Positions 8,864-22,645 of a stretch of 64,000 nucleotides of DNA are shown here, piece after piece. This stretch comes from Limonium bicolor. Lineage: Eukaryota > Streptophyta > Magnoliopsida > Caryophyllales > Plumbaginaceae. The stretch spans positions 343,541,636-343,605,635 of the forward strand of contig CM041776.1 of NCBI GenBank assembly GCA_023374045.1, given 5' to 3'. The stretch's first letter is position 1. Each line of letters starts with the position of its first letter. A program made the translations under genes and the position numbers. The notes under the pieces are model-generated. The model saw nothing but the letters and a program-made list of their open reading frames with translations, searched no databases and was not told the DNA's origin.

Positions 8864-11800
8864 ATGGAGCGCTCAGTGATGTACACTGACAGATTGGACA
8901 TCAAGTACCTAGAAGGGGTCAATAAATTTTGCAAAGTCCTTGTTGACAATCTTAAACCAAGGGATAAGGGATATATTCGATGTCCTTGTGTCGATTGCAA
9001 GAACGACTTCAAATACCGAGGTGTAGACAAGATTAAGGATCATCTGATTCGCAGAGGGTTTACAGATGATTATGAAGCCATAACAATACTGCATGGTCAA
9101 CATTCAGTACAAGTGTTTGAATGTGCTGATAACGTCGTTGCAGAACAATCAGAAATGGATGCTTCACACGATTTTGGGGATACTCAAGATGATTCACTAG
9201 GTAGTGATTCAGATGATCAGGAGGACCTTAATGCAATGATGGAAGATGTTGAACAACATTTTTCCAACAAACCCAATCATTCGAAAATCTGATGCAAGCA
9301 TCAAAGGAACCGTTGTACAGTGGATGTGAAACGCAAACACAAAACAAATTGAGCGTTGTCCTAAAACTATTCAATCTGAAGGGCGAGACATGGATGGAGT
9401 GATGTCAGTTTTACAGATCTTTTACAACTGCTGAAGAATGTACTACCAAAGGACAATGTGATACCCACAACAACTTATGAGGCAAAGAAGTTAATGTGTC
9501 CGATGGGTATGGAATATAAAAAAAATACATGCTTGTCCAAATGGGTGTATGTTGTATTGGAAGGAGAATGAGTTGGATGACCATTGCTCCGAATGTGGGG
9601 AATCACGCTATGTAAAAAAGGGTGACAAAAACACATAAGCACTAAGGTGGGCTCTCCTGCGAAGGTGTTGTGGTATCTACCGATAATTCCCCGATTCAAA
9701 CGTTTGTTTGCAGTTCAGAAAGATGCTGAGAACCTCCGATGGCATGCTACCCATAGAAAGGATGATGGTAAATTGAGACATCCAGCCGATTCACCACAAT
9801 GGAGAAACATTGACAGAATATACCTCAATTCGGTACAGACCCAAGGAACTTAAGACTTGGTTTATGCACTGATGGGATGAACCCTTATGGCACTTTGAGC
9901 AGTATACACAGTACTTGGCCTGTTTTATTGACAATATACAATCTGCCACCATGGTTGTGTATGAAACCCAGACATATTCTCCTCTCTCTGTTGATATCGG
10001 GTCCAAAACAACCGGGAAACAAAATTGATGTGTTTTTGCAACCACTTATTGACGATTTAAAATTGTTGTGGAATGAAGGTGCGACGGTGTATGATTCATA
10101 TGGTATGGAAAACTTCACGCTCCGGGCTATGTTGTTTTGTACGATCAATGATTTCCCTGCATACGGTAACCTCTCGGGATACACAATTAAGGAGCTCTAG
10201 CGTGCCCTATATGTGGAGATAGAACTTGCAGTATACGGTTAAAACACAAGTGGAAAAAATGTGTACATGGGCCATCGGAAATTCCTTCCTAAAGGGCACA
10301 ATACCGTAAGATGACAAAAGAGTTTGATGGAAAAACGGATCATGCAGTCGCTCGACCACCACTATCTGCTGCTGAGACTTACAATCAGTTGAAGAATGTT
10401 GTGAACAACTTCGGTCCACCAATTAAAGCCACTGAAAAGAGCATCTGGAAGAAAAAATCAATATTTTGGGAACTTGAATATTGGCAACATTTAGAGGTGA
10501 GACATTGCATTGATGCTATGCACGTGGAGAAAAACATTGGTGAAAGTGTATCTGCGACACTACTAAACGTGAAAGGAAAGACAAAAGACCATTTAAAGGG
10601 TAGAAAAGATCTGGTTGAATTGGGTATACGAGAAGAACTCGCGCCACAACAAAGAGGGAAAAGAACATTCTTGCCTCCCGCTTGTCATACATTATCCAAA
10701 GAAGAGAAATAAGTTTTTGTAGTTCTCTTCGTCATATTAAAGTGCCATCCGGTTACTCATCGAACATATCAAGTTTGGTATCAATGTCTGATCTTAAATT
10801 GGTAGGGATGAAGTCTCACGACTATCATGTGCTGATGCAGCACTTACTTCCGGTTGCTCTCCGTGGAATCCTTCCAGCTGATAGTCAGGAAAACTATTAC
10901 AAATTTATGTGTTTTCTCCAAGGAATTTCGTGTAAAGTGCTTGATGTGGAGACGCTGGATAAACTACAGAATGACCTTGTGATCACCATGTGTCAGTTGG
11001 AAATGGTATTTTCCTCCTTCGTTTTTTGATATTATGGTGCATCTACTTGTTCATCTTGTTAGAGAATCAAGATCAAACATTGTGGTCCGTTTAACCTTCG
11101 ATACATGTATCCGTTTGAGAGATATATGGGTATACTGAAAAAGAAAATGAAAAAACCGTCGGCGTCCCGAGGGAGCATAATTGAAGGGACAGTAACAGAG
11201 GAAGTAGTTGACTTTCTGCACCCATTACTTAGACTGTTGATGTTATGGGATTACCGAAAGCAAGACATGATGGCAGGCTTAAAGGGGTTGGTACCTGTGG
11301 AAAAAAATTATGCAGAGTTGATATTGATACATTGACAAGGCACATCTGGTTGTGCTGAATCATTCAGAAGTTGTTGAACCGTATTTCGATGCACACCTAG
11401 CGACCTCAAAACAAAACACCCAACGATGAGTAATGCCAATTAAAAAAAGAGCAGAATGCAACATTTGTTAAGGTGGTCAGACAGAAGGTGTTGTATGAGG
11501 ATTCAAGGAGCGTGGAGAAATGATCCAATTGTTGGCACTTGGTCCAATCTCGATGTGTTGTCGTATGAAGGATATGATGTAAATGGATTTTCTTTTACAC
11601 TGCACGTCAAGATTGTAAATCGACAAACCAGAACAGTGGTGTGCATCTTATCGCTTCACAAGACATTTTCACAGGAACAAGTCGTAATACACTGAAGAAC
11701 GAATATTATGGTGTTATTGGGATATTTGGGTCTTGAATTACACTAGTTATGAAACTTGCGTATTTCGTTGCAAATGGGGGACAACAAACAGGGATATCGT

Positions 11801-12037
11801 GAGGAGGATCATGGTATGAAGCTAGTTGATTTAACGACAGCGGCTCCTACTGATGAACCCTTTATTGTTGCATCAAAGGCAAAACAAGTATTCTACTGTC
11901 GTGATCAATCTAATCCCAGATGGTCTATTGTAATGCAGAGTAAAAGATCGATAGTTGGGATTGATAATATTGTTGATGAGGATGAATACGACTGTGAAGA
12001 TGAAACAGATTACCTATTCGGTTGCCGATGGAGGTAG
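8864..12037 (+). pseudogene. CACTA transposase, TNP2 type (TNPD-like)
   Basis: Domains appear in the expected order across several frames. Transposase-associated zinc domain (IRCPCVDCKN, DHLIRRGFTDDYE) at 8864-9180; TNP2 transposase with PAKVLWYLPIIPRFKRLFA, DAENLRWHATHR, LRHPADSPQWRNID (9650-9830), LCTDGMNPYGTLSS (9860-9900), then SIFWELEYWQHLEVRHCIDA, MHVEKNIGES and LGIREELAPQ (10310-10690); DUF4218 with PVALRGILPADS and YMYPFERYMGILK (10735-11230); DUF4216 with SKAKQVFYCRDQSNPRWSIV (11450-12037). In En/Spm-type elements this protein catalyses excision and integration. The frame changes at about 9290, 9640, 10200, 10710 and 11030, some probably introns (for example near 11010-11060). The start at 8864 is the first ATG before the conserved domain. 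Not functional as read. Confidence 0.88.
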
Positions 12038-12219
12038 ATAATGTAACTAATTTTGAATATCGAAGGTCCGACCACAATGAAGGATTGTGGATTGAACGAT
12101 GAAATGTTATTTGTAAGTTTGGTTGACAATATTATATTATTTAATTTTTGTCATGTTTCAATATTTGATTCAGTAGATGTTCGTATTAACCTTGTTAATT
12201 GTTGATTATTTTTCAGATT

Positions 12220-14005
12220 ATGGATCCTGACGATAGAGAGTCGAAGAGGACTTACTGTTGGGGCTGGATGATATTGACGATGACGTCCTACTGAAGAACC
12301 CCCAGCTGCATCTACTTCGCAGCCCCCTCGGAAGGGGCGTGGACCGACCCTGGGTTGAAGGAGAAGAAAGATTCTCCCATCGATTTGATCTGGGACAAGT
12401 ACCTCCGACATCGTGGTGGGTTGAAGCAAAAGTTTGCTTCCTACTTGGGATTGATGGTAAAATCCCATTGCTCGATTAATAAGGACTGGAAAGATCAAGA
12501 AAAGGCAGACAAAGACATCATATGGCAGATGGTGCAGAAGAAGTACAAGGTCGCGGATGAACTTCGGACGAAGATTGAATCACTTCTAGCGACATCACTG
12601 CGACAGTTCAAGCATCGATTGGTAGATGGTGGATTAACAAACCGGGCTCCAAGAGGTCACCGCCGTGGGTAGTGTACGATGGTATGATCACGGAGGAGGA
12701 CTGGAAGATATTCTACGACCATCGCCAGACTGAAGAGTTTAAGGTACTTTTACAATTATTCTTTCTTAATTATTTAAGGAATAAAATTTAACAAATGTTT
12801 TTTTTATTATGTATAACTTACAAATATACAAATTTTGTAACAGTTACGTCAAGAAAAAGCGAGACGTAACCGGCGAAGATATCTACAAGCACTTCATAGG
12901 GCGAGCTGGATACACGGGGCGGTTGGAGAAGTGGAAGAGCGAGGGCTTACTGACTAAGACTAATGAAGACGGCACTCAGTCGGTTATTGATGATGTTGAC
13001 GATGCAAGTAGAGTGCAGACATTTATGCTGGGTCGAATGGTGAAAATGACGAGGGGGTGTATGTATTCCCGCAGAGCGAGACTGCTGAGTTGGCGTCCAA
13101 GATTGTAAGTATATATATTTAAAAGTTGTTGTTTACTAATTAATAAGTTCATTTCTAATATTTTTGTTAATTTAAAATAGTCTGGCTCGACTGAGCGATG
13201 GAGATGGTTCTGGCCCCTCCGTCTCAGGATGATCCACTGAATCCAGGGCGGTGCGGGGCTTGGAGGGGAGGGGAAGTTCGCCAAAAAGACGTGTTTCCTA
13301 CGTCTCGATCGAGAGTACCACAGGCTGAAATGATAGAGAGACTGGTGGATGAACGGGTGCATGACCGGTTGGAGGAGTCGGAAAGACGTCATGCTGAGTC
13401 GGAAAGACGCCACGCTGAGGAGCGTCAAAGCCTAGGAGCGCCTGCGAAGACTTGAGGCTTTAGTATTGGCCAGGTGCAGCAGCTCTACATGACACCTACT
13501 ACTCCTACACCGGTGTCTACTCCTACCCGCGACGGCGAATACATCGATGGGTGGCCGTGTCTCCTCTCCTACACCGGCACCTACTGCTAGACCGACGTCT
13601 GCTCTACCACGACGGCGGATACTGTCGATGATCCTACACCCTACGTCTGCTCCTACCACGACGGCGGATACATCTGGTCGATCATCCTGCACCTTCTTCT
13701 CCTACCAGAGACACATTTCCTTATCAAAACCTTTCGGTTTGTTCTTTTTTCCTCCTTAGTTATTTTAACATTACTTTTAAAACATATAATTTATTAGCTT
13801 GCTTACTGTTGTGAGTTGATGTAGATGGCTAAATCATGTCATCTATTTCAAGTGTTGGATGGTGGGACTGTGCATGTTGCATTCGGTCGGGTTTTACAGA
13901 CCGGACCGAACACTGTAGTACATTTCAAGGTCATCCCACCTCTCCACGCTCGTGTGATGGTAGACGATATTGTGCAAGGTCATGAGGAATCTCCCCTTCC
14001 GTTAG
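12220..14005 (+). pseudogene. CACTA second gene, 5' part (En/Spm-like, TNPA-related)
   Basis: The ATG at 12220 follows a TTTTTCAG acceptor. Recognisable blocks are DLIWDKYLRHRGGLKQKF and a basic segment SLRQFKHRLVDGGL (12360-12670), VVYDGMITEEDWKIFYDHR (about 12666-12740), HFIGRAGYTGRLEKWK then VDDASRV (12880-13020), and a coiled-coil-like ERRHAESERRHAEERQ (13370-13440). These are followed by a Pro/Thr-rich stretch (13480-13700) and a C-terminal module with FGRVLQTGPNTVVHFK-VIPP (13825-14005) that resembles the Tnp1/En/Spm-like domain. This layout is usual for the TNPA-side gene of plant CACTA elements. It is interrupted at 14005/14006 by a solo LTR and continues at 18849. Confidence 0.7.
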
Positions 14006-17000
14006 TGTAATACCCCAACCCGAAATCCAATAAACTGAACGGCGATCACTCCCAAATAAAATACAACTGCAGCGGAAATAAATACAACAACCGGGCGGTA
14101 TTACAACGCCGTTGGCCACCCTTGTGACCAACAAGGCTAAGTCCAAATACAATCCTCAAATGTCACGGTCTGGAATACAGATACAACCCGAGAAACTAGG
14201 AATCAAACTCAAAGTAAATACTGAAATAAAGTAATTAACTAATAGTAGACTCCCAAAGCTTGGTCTACCCCACCTACACTCAGTGTGGTGATCTTCTTAA
14301 ACTTCAGGTACCTGAAAAATGGGGGTGCCCCCAAAGGGGCTCAGCAAACAATGCTGGTATGGAAAACGTGCAGCCCATCGTCTACCGGGCCACACCAACT
14401 ACTTTGTCGAACACATGCAGTTCATTTTTATAAAGCTGTAAACAAGCATAATCTGATGATAACAAGTATCCAAACAAGGACAATAATGTCACATAGAACA
14501 AGACACAGAAGGTCAAGTTAGCTGAACTGAAATCTGATAGCTGTCGGGTCCTCACAGTGGGACTGACAGTGTATAAAGTATATCAATATAGTGGAGGTAT
14601 AGTGACCTCGTTATAGAGAAAGGTTGGGTATAAAAACCCCAGGAGATAACGTAGTTAAACCCTGAACTGAGTGGCGTGGGAAATAGAATCCACTAGAGGA
14701 ATAAAGTCTTCCTCAACTGAACTGATGGGCATTTGAATCCTGGAAGGAATAGAGTCTTCCTTCCAACTGAATGTTCTGTCGCGACGTAGTAGGAGACGAC
14801 CTGAGACAGGTACAACTCCCGTAGCATGCATGGCCAGATCCAACTGGGCTCCTCATTCTCGAAGTATATATTTGTTAAGTGTCATATAAAGACATTAAAC
14901 AAAACACAATGTGTATTGTCAATTATCACGTTTAGGATAATGACGTTTGTTATAAAGTGAAGTTAGTGAGAGACTTGAGTACAAGTCCTCGGTATACTGA
15001 AACGCAGGTATTTAATCCACTGGTATAGTAGTGTTTGTATGCGTGGGACATACACGTTGTAGTCAGCAACAATCACGCACATGAAATAATACAACAGTGC
15101 ACAAGAGTAAAACAACATTTTACATTAATTATCTTGGTCGTTATTTCAAACAACAGATAGCACACAAGCCGGTGTAATCCGTTAGAAAACAGGTTGCAAG
15201 AATCCCATACCGTTCACCGTAGACTGTACTCGTTTAATTCCCGGTCAACGTCTGGTCAAACAGAGTCCTAGAATAGGATTGACTGAGAGGGTTAATTTAT
15301 GTTCCCTTATATAATAATTCTATTGGATCATTTAACAAATCTCGTATTTGTTATTTCATGTGAGGTTTATTTCTTTTATTACCTCATGATTTAATGTATA
15401 ACTTATTTGTTATTCCTTTTGATTTATTTATACATCCTTTAATGCACATATATGTGTTCATTGCATTTGTTGTTTATTTTATTTGTCTAGGTGACATAAC
15501 AACTTATAATTTCTTAACTATATTTATATGTCATACATAGACATAAAATTCTTATAGTTTTATTATTCTCCTTTTAACCATAAATAATATTATTGTTTAT
15601 CTTTTAATTCCTTATAACCATGTAAGCCATAGTTTCAATTCCATAATTCCTTTAATCAAAATTCTTTCTTCTAATCCTTCAAATATCCATATAGGACCTA
15701 TATTTATTTAAATCTAAATTCTTAAACTTGTATTTCGGTTATTTACAAAACAACCACATTAATCCATAAACTTTACACTTAATTCTAATCTCTTTATATA
15801 ACATAGTTTTAATTCCTCATCTAATTAAATTACAAAACCACCACTAATCTTTTGGACATAACTTATAAATATTATAACTTTCAAGAATTACATCTTAGCC
15901 CCTCAAAATCTCGGCATATATTTATATACTTTATAATTGCAATTTAGCCACAAAATCTTATAATCTTTACATAATGTCTTATAAACTATAGTTTTAATTT
16001 TAATTCTCCATAAATGCCGATATATATATATAAATTCTTAAATTACCAAACTAACCCCAAAGTATTCGGCTATGTCATTTATTTTTCCTTAATTACATTT
16101 TCACCCCAAAACTTTATATTAGTATCTTAATAACTTATAATCTAAAGCCTAAATATTTAATCCTTCAATTTTCAAAAGTGAACTCAATGATTCTCTTAAT
16201 TATCAATTCGCCCACTAATAATTTACAACTTTCATATCAACTTTTATAAATTACATAATAGCCCAAAACTTTATAATAGTTATTTTAAGGCTTTGTTTAA
16301 ATTATCTAAAATTCATAAACTTAATTCCTAACCTTATATTATATCATAATTACACAAATACCCCTTTAGCTCTCGGCTTTCACAATATTTGCACTAAACT
16401 TTGTAAATTTCATTTAAGCCACAAACTTAATTAATTAGCCATTTAAGCACTAAATAAATATTTTTAACTCACCAAACTTTATAGTATAAGTTTATATACA
16501 TAAGTAGCTCATTAAATTCCATTTAACACCTAGAGCATTCGGCCATATTTAAATGAGACCATATGTTATATAAAGTGGATTTATATGTCTAAATAATTAT
16601 AAATAAATTCATAGGAGTCATATAACTCATGTATAAATTATTGTAAGGTCTTATATTGATTCTTAGCTCAAAATAAAACATTTTTGCCCTAGACATTTCG
16701 GCCTTATTTTATTTGTAACATAAATAAATTTTGTGACACAAAAATGTGTCTTAAGGTAAATATTTTCTATATATGTTATAGATTATATTTTTGGCATATA
16801 AAACCATAATAGTTTCGGTATTATTTAGCCTAGGAGATGTACATAATTTTTGTACAATTTTTTAGAAGCTTAACAAAGCTTATAACATAAAGATTTACTT
16901 AGTAAACTTACTTCTTAACAAAGGTGGTTAAGTGCTTGAACTTCTTCTTGAATCTCCAAGCTTTCTCCTAGGTAACTTGATGCTCCTCTTCGGTTTTATG

Positions 17001-18848
17001 CAAGAGGTGAAGGTGTTTAGGAGTTAGATCTTGAATAAAGATCTTAAGTAGATTTGGAAGTAGTTTTACAAGACTTTACCTTAGGCTTTTCTCCTTATAA
17101 ATTCGGCACTCCTAAGGTAGGTGAAGACAAGTTTTCCTTCATCAAAAGAAGAAGAAAAGAGACTTATAAGAAGTAGAACTTGGTTACACATAAAAGTGCT
17201 TTAAGGATTTTCAAGCTTTGAAACCTACCTTAAGATAACCTTGAGATGCTCCTTGGATTAATGTGTTTTTGACAACCCCCTTGGAGATCTAATTGATGCC
17301 GAACACACCTTGTTATGCTAGGAAGAGTTTTGCTTCAAGACTTGCCAAGAAATGCTAGGAAATTACCTCAAAGATGAAGATAGAAGTTAAAACTCCATTA
17401 ATGGACTTAAGAGCTTCAAAGGAAGAAGATGAAGCTAGAAGAGAGAGGAGGGAGCCTTACCAAACCGTGGAGGAAATGTGCAAGGAGGGAAATGAGACTT
17501 AGCTCACGTAAATGGTAGGAATTGCACTTTGGAATTGATTTTTGTTTTGTCAATTTTTAATGTCAAATGACTATACTTTTCCTTTGTTTATTTCATGGTT
17601 GATTGGCTCAATAAATGACCTCTTTTCCAGCTTGAAAACTGGCCATGAGGGTGTGACAAGGCAAGAGCATGTGGAAGAAATTGTGAACTAGAAGACAAGG
17701 AAATTTAGGTAAGGTATCTTCTTTTGATTTTTCTAAGTTTGTGTTGTCTTCTTCCTCATGTAGAGTCACGAATTTAGGGACTGAATGGAGCTCAAAAACC
17801 GGCCATGAAGAGCTAAGGAACAAGCAAGGAAGTTACTTGCTTAAGAAATAAAAAGGCAAAAAGAAAAAGGAATCTACTTTTTGCTTTTAGCATTTGTTTT
17901 GTATCTAGCTCACATGGCCTTGTTCCATGACCTAATTTCGACAGCTCTCTGGTCAAATGAGACCTACATACTTTGGCATTAAGTAATGTAACACATGGTG
18001 ATGAGTCATCATGTTTTAAGTAAGCCTTTTATAATTTTTAAAGCAAATTTTATACTAGTTTTTGCCCTTAAAATCGGCCCCTATAGAGAGCCTTGTTGAC
18101 TAGTCACACCCAACTTATTTAGAAGTTCATTTTAACCCTATTTAAGATTACCAATTTGTGGCATGTCAAAAACTACAAGGTAATTGCGTAAAACGCATTT
18201 TCGTGACACCCGAAGGTGTGTTTTTGTGCTCTAAGGAAATTTTGGGAAACCAATTGTTTTTATGAGTTCCAAGTGTTTGTAAACACTTATTATAGTAAAT
18301 AAACATATAATAAGATGTTACATTGGGTTATATGAGGTTTATATCAACCCATGACATAATTTACGGGCCATTGGGACACACCCGGGCAAAAGGAGCGCTA
18401 AGAAATCCTCCTGTGGTTTTTTGCTGAATTTTGAGAAACCACTTCGTGGGTTCTTTTATAATGGTTAATAATGATGTTAGGAACTCAAGGAATTAATTTT
18501 ATAGGAGTTCGTGCCACCTCGGCACTCCTCCGGACTTTTCGTGCTTTAAGGAGCGGGTGTGAGCACTCCCGAGCATTTTGCGTATTTGACTGAATATAGC
18601 TTAGGGAATATATTTATATATTCATATAATGAGTGTATGACCATTTGGTTTGAGTTTTAGAAGGTCATACAAGGTCATGTTTGACCATATTCTTCTAAGG
18701 CGTTTTAGCGTTTATGGAGAAACGACTATTTTTACGTAACGTTCTCATGCATGGGTTTGCATGCGTACGTGAAATGATTCATATTTGGATTATATTCCAA
18801 TAAATAATGATTTAATAATATTATTTAGATTTGGGGTATTTCAGTTAG
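14001..18848. mobile_element. Solo LTR (about 4.84 kb) of a Ty3/gypsy element
   Basis: A block 14006-18843 starts TGTAATACCCC and ends GGGGTATTTCA (TG...CA borders) and is flanked by a perfect 5-bp duplication GTTAG (14001-14005 and 18844-18848). It has no gag/pol, primer site or polypurine tract, so it is a solo LTR left by recombination. Its termini and an internal AGCGGAAATAAA motif near the left end are like those of the 4.2-kb LTRs of the Tekay-like element at 45.7-60.6 kb. By that comparison it is in minus orientation and belongs to a related family. It is AT-rich, without supported genes. Confidence 0.9.
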
Positions 18849-20398
18849 AGTGGAATAGTGGAGTAAAATAGGTCAAGCAAATCTTCAGTTGTTCCATGGC
18901 CATATTCTCTCATTGATGTCAGTAGTGACAAGTAAACTATTTAATTACATGCTTACTGTTTAGTTTTTAACTTGACTGTTGACTGATATGTTTATTATTT
19001 AAATTTTGTATACTATTAGATTGATAAGGAATTAAGACCGGTAAGAAGAGGAAAGTGGATAAGGGGAAGGAAGTTGTGAAATCAAGTGAGGAGAGTCAGA
19101 GGGTGAGAAAGGAAGTGGTGAAACCTTTCGATATGACTCCTAGGAGATCCCCCATTCTGACACCCAAGTATCTGAAGAAGTTGACAGCCAAACAAAAAAT
19201 GTTGTATGACTTTGTCATGACGAGGCCACAGTCTGTCACCACTTCAACATGAAAGTGTCTAAGCATGTTTTCCACTCCTCTGAGCCCAGATCTGATGATT
19301 ACCGTGAGCGATCTACGAGAATTTTTGATAGGAGACCTGCTTAACATTTCTGTGATTCAGGCCTATTGTGTGTAAGTATCTTTCAAATTATTACATTATC
19401 TTTCATTTTTTTAAGCTATTTAACATATCTTATGAAAAATGTTGTTTAGGTGTTTGACTAGTAGACTGCTAGCGAGCAAGAGATTATGTGCCCTCTCTTT
19501 CTTGTGTCCGCAATTGATGTCAGCAAATCAGGCCGCATTGGATGAGCAAGGATGTGTACAGCATGTGAGGCAGGGATTTTGTACTGCGGTGCGAAGAAAA
19601 AGCAAATATTTGCTGATCCCATATCATCATATGTAAGTACACAATAACTGGAATTTTTTGCTTCCTAATTGTGATATTTAATAATTGTTGTACAAAACAT
19701 TCTTTGTTTTATCTGTGGCAGCAATCATTGGATGTTGTTGGTGTTGTGTATCGACACCGCATGCTTATTGATACTAGACCCATTGGGCGGCCCTGATGAC
19801 CTTCGAGAGATCGCTGTAGAGAATATTTGAAGGAGTGAGTATTCAAAATTTTAATGCATTCTGTATTTATTTTAAGCTTGTCCTAGATTATTGACAATAA
19901 AATGGCTTCATTTTAAAATGTTGTATTTATGCAGGGGCCATAAGCTTGGTTAAGTGATGAAAAGAAACCATTCTCCATCTTGGACTTCCACTACATACGT
20001 GTAAGTAATCATTTAATTTATGCATTTCTGTATTAAAGTTAAACGTTTAATTTTTTGATCTGTCTAAAGTTGGTAATCCATGGATGGTGTGATGACAGTG
20101 TCCTCAACAGCCTGATTCAAAAAGCTGTGGCTATTATGTGATGCGGTACATGTTCGAGATGGTACAAAATATTGACACGCTTACGGATGATGACAAGGTA
20201 ACCCATACCAATCAAAGTTTCAGTTAAAGTTATTGCATTTTAAATAAAATTGTGTACTAATGATGATCAGTTTCTTTTTATGGACAGATCGTTTCTTATT
20301 TCACACAAGCAGGGAGCACGTATTCCAGAGGGGATCTCGACTTTGTAAGAGATCATTTATCGCAGTTTTGGTGTAAAAATTACTTGAGTGTTCCTTAG
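18849..20398 (+). pseudogene. CACTA second gene, 3' part: Ulp1-like (C48) cysteine protease
   Basis: Exons separated by short GT-AG introns encode a basic segment (KGKEVVKSSEESQRVRKEVV, 19063-19120), PKYLKKLTAKQKMLYDFV (19160-19215), EVSKHVFHSSE-type text, and then a Ulp1/SENP-like catalytic domain. The His lies in NHWMLLVL (codon 19726-19728), the Asp in LILDPLGG (19777-19779) and the Cys in QQPDSKSCGYYVMRY (20126-20128). The protein ends DFVRDHLSQFWCKN-YLSVP with a stop at 20396-20398. Ulp1 proteases remove SUMO, and plant CACTA and MULE elements often carry such domains, possibly to alter silencing or DNA-protein complexes (inference). The His-Asp-Cys triad appears intact although one frame change is visible around 19830-19940. 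Confidence 0.85.
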
Positions 20399-20679
20399 AT
20401 CTTATATCCTAGTGTACGTAGTTAGACTTAGACTTTTGTTTTTGCTGAAGCAACTCTCAAAGTTTGTAAAGTTCAACTCTCTCTTATTTTTGAAAGTTTG
20501 AATGGGTTTGTTTGCAATTCGTTTTCAATGTTGCAATTTAAACTGGCAACTTGGTTTATGGTCATAGTGTGGTTGTTATCAAAGGGCAATACCAGTTGGA
20601 TGCCCTGTACAGGTTGTATATACGATTGTAAATTGGGTTTGTGTTGGAAAACATATGTGGTAGATGCTAAAAAAACAAA

Positions 20680-21050
20680 AAAACAAAAAAAAAACCACGG
20701 TTCACTTAAAACCGTGGTTTAAAACTCAATGGAACGGGAGTAAACCACGGTTTATTAAAGAACCGTCATATAAAGTACTCATATACCACAGTTAACTACC
20801 CGAACCGTCGTATAAAACGCATGGAACGACATTAAATACCACGGTTTCCCCGTCATAACCGTGGTATAAGTCGTCTGATATTTCCCGCGCACAACGGGCT
20901 TTAACGACGGTTACGAACCGTGGTTTATAATGCGTATTTTAAACGACGGTTTCGAACCGTGGTTTATATGAATTTTCCAAATACCACGCGAGTATTAACC
21001 ACGGTACAAACCGTGGTATATGAGAAAAATAAACCGTGGAAAAAAACATT
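20680..21050. repeat. Right subterminal repeats of the CACTA element
   Basis: Repeated AACCACGGTT/AACCGTGGTT and AACGACGGTT motifs in both orientations match the left subterminal block in core and density, and end 13 bases from the terminal CACTAGTG. An A/C-rich stretch (AAAAAACAAAAAAACAAAAA) lies just before the first copy. Confidence 0.9.
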
Positions 21051-21063
21051 TTATGCACTAGTG

Positions 21064-22645
21064 TCATTTTGGGAAAACGCCTAACTGAGGCGGAGGAGAT
21101 TATGATCGACTAGAGAACCAGAGTTGGTGTGCCCCCTGTGCAATTTATTCCGAGCTCACAACAATCAACCCAAAACGTCAGCAACAAGGAAAGACATATA
21201 TAACCGGATACAAAAAACAAAACTAGTAAATAGAGATGGTCGATTCTGGTGCAGACTCTGCTGAGTGAGCTAGACAAAAACAACTACTACTACGATTACA
21301 CTACAGATCCAAGTAAGTCAACTCAGTATGTCTCAAATAACTTCAATCATTTAGGTTTCATATTAATTTGATAGATAACATGATTATATTTCACAATTTA
21401 GGGGATCAAACACGACTTGGGTCCATCTTCTTTGCACACCCTACATCTAGATTACTGCTCCATGCGTCCCGTATGTCATAGGCATGGATGCTACCTAAAA
21501 AACAAACATAGCAAAAATGCCTTTGGTTCAGTTCATCGGGATGACGAGTATAGGCAAAAACTTCAGCATTGCCTGCGCCTTTCTTGTATCAGAATCAACA
21601 GACATGTATGTGTGGGCACTTCAATAATTAAGGGACCTCCTCGGGCGGACTACAACCTCTACATTTATCACCGACAGATGTCTGGCCCTGATGAATGCCT
21701 TAGAAGAGGTATTTTTCCTGAATCTCATCATCTACTATGTCGGTGGCACATAAGTAGGAACGTTCAGGGGAAAGCCGAGACTTATATGGGTGATAGAGGA
21801 AGGGCGGCGGCTGCAGTCCGAATGTGGACTTCGGTTGTCTACTCGAGCACAGAGCAGGACTACAACGAGAGGTACGCACATTTCAAGAATACATACCAAA
21901 GCTACCCACGTTTCATTACGTATGTTGCATCAGTCTGGGAGAAATACAAGGAAAAATTTGTGGAGGCTTGGGTCAAGAATGTGTTGCACTTCGGCAACAC
22001 AACGACAAATAGGTAAAATTGTTAATCTTGTAATGTTTAAGATAATACAGTGATTGTTATAGATCTATAAAACTTACTTAAACATTTGATAGGGTGGAGA
22101 GCGCACATTCTTCTCTAAAGGTGAGATTAAGGAGTGCTAGACACACTTTGGATGTAATCTTTCCAAAGATTAACGATCATGTGAATACAAGCATCCGGGA
22201 GTTAAAAAATGATTTTGAGGCAGCCAGGACAAAACACAGAAGAGAGCACATGAGGGTTCCAATCGCTGACCTGATCGGGAAGGTTAGTACCCTTTGCTTA
22301 GATGAGCTAGTCAAGGAGCTTGGAAGGGCGAATTATGTGCAAATGGACAGCTCAATCTGTGGATGTGACAAGGTAACCTCTCATGGATTACCTTGCGCTT
22401 GTAAATTAAACTACATGCTAGATAGTGGTATACTATGCTCGAAGAGGGATATACATCGTTTCTGGTATACCCTAAGCTGGGAGAAACATGAATCGACAAT
22501 TGATATGGTATCCTACATGGAGGAAGAACAGAATAGATGGCGAGACATAGCTTCTGAGGTAGCACAGTCAGATGAACCTACTCTAATGGCGAAATGTTAC
22601 AGTCAAATCCAAAACTTCCTTCACCAGATATGGTGTGCCAATTAG
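21064..22645 (+). pseudogene. MULE-OTU transposase, central part (MULE DDE domain and SWIM finger)
   Basis: The frame resumes after the CACTA with HFGKRLTEAEE and RTRVGVPPVQFIPSSQQ. The MULE transposase core follows: VPYVIGMDAT (first Asp, about 21487), KMPLVQFIGMTSIGKNFSIA, FITDRCLALMNALEEVF (second Asp, about 21673), PESHHLLCRWHISRNVQGKA (21716-21775), and NRVESAHSSLK (catalytic Glu, near 22095, after an intron at about 22014-22092). A SWIM-like zinc finger CGC-DKVTSHGLPCAC is at 22360-22405. In-frame stops (after GMDAT and after VWALQ) and a frame change near 21715 show it is not functional as read. The family is the MURA/MULE superfamily; this protein would cut and paste the parent Mutator-like element. 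Confidence 0.88.

Larger units (their letters stand above)
6421..21063 (+). mobile_element. CACTA (En/Spm-type) DNA transposon, nested in the MULE
   Basis: The element starts CACTAGTAGAAAAATG and ends CATTTTATGCACTAGTG, inverted termini with the diagnostic CACTA. A 3-bp target duplication TCA is present at 6418-6420 and 21064-21066. Subterminal regions carry many copies of a short motif in both orientations. Inside are a TNP2-type transposase gene (about 8864-12037) and a second gene (about 12220-20398) with En/Spm-like and Ulp1 protease parts. Length is 14,643 bp, of which 4,838 bp is a later solo LTR insertion. It splits a MULE-OTU transposase reading frame, so it is younger than the MULE. 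Most of its genes contain frame breaks. Confidence 0.95.

Noticed and set aside
19100..20398. Independent host SUMO protease gene
   Set aside because: It lies inside the CACTA borders, follows the En/Spm-like gene part, and is typical for such elements.
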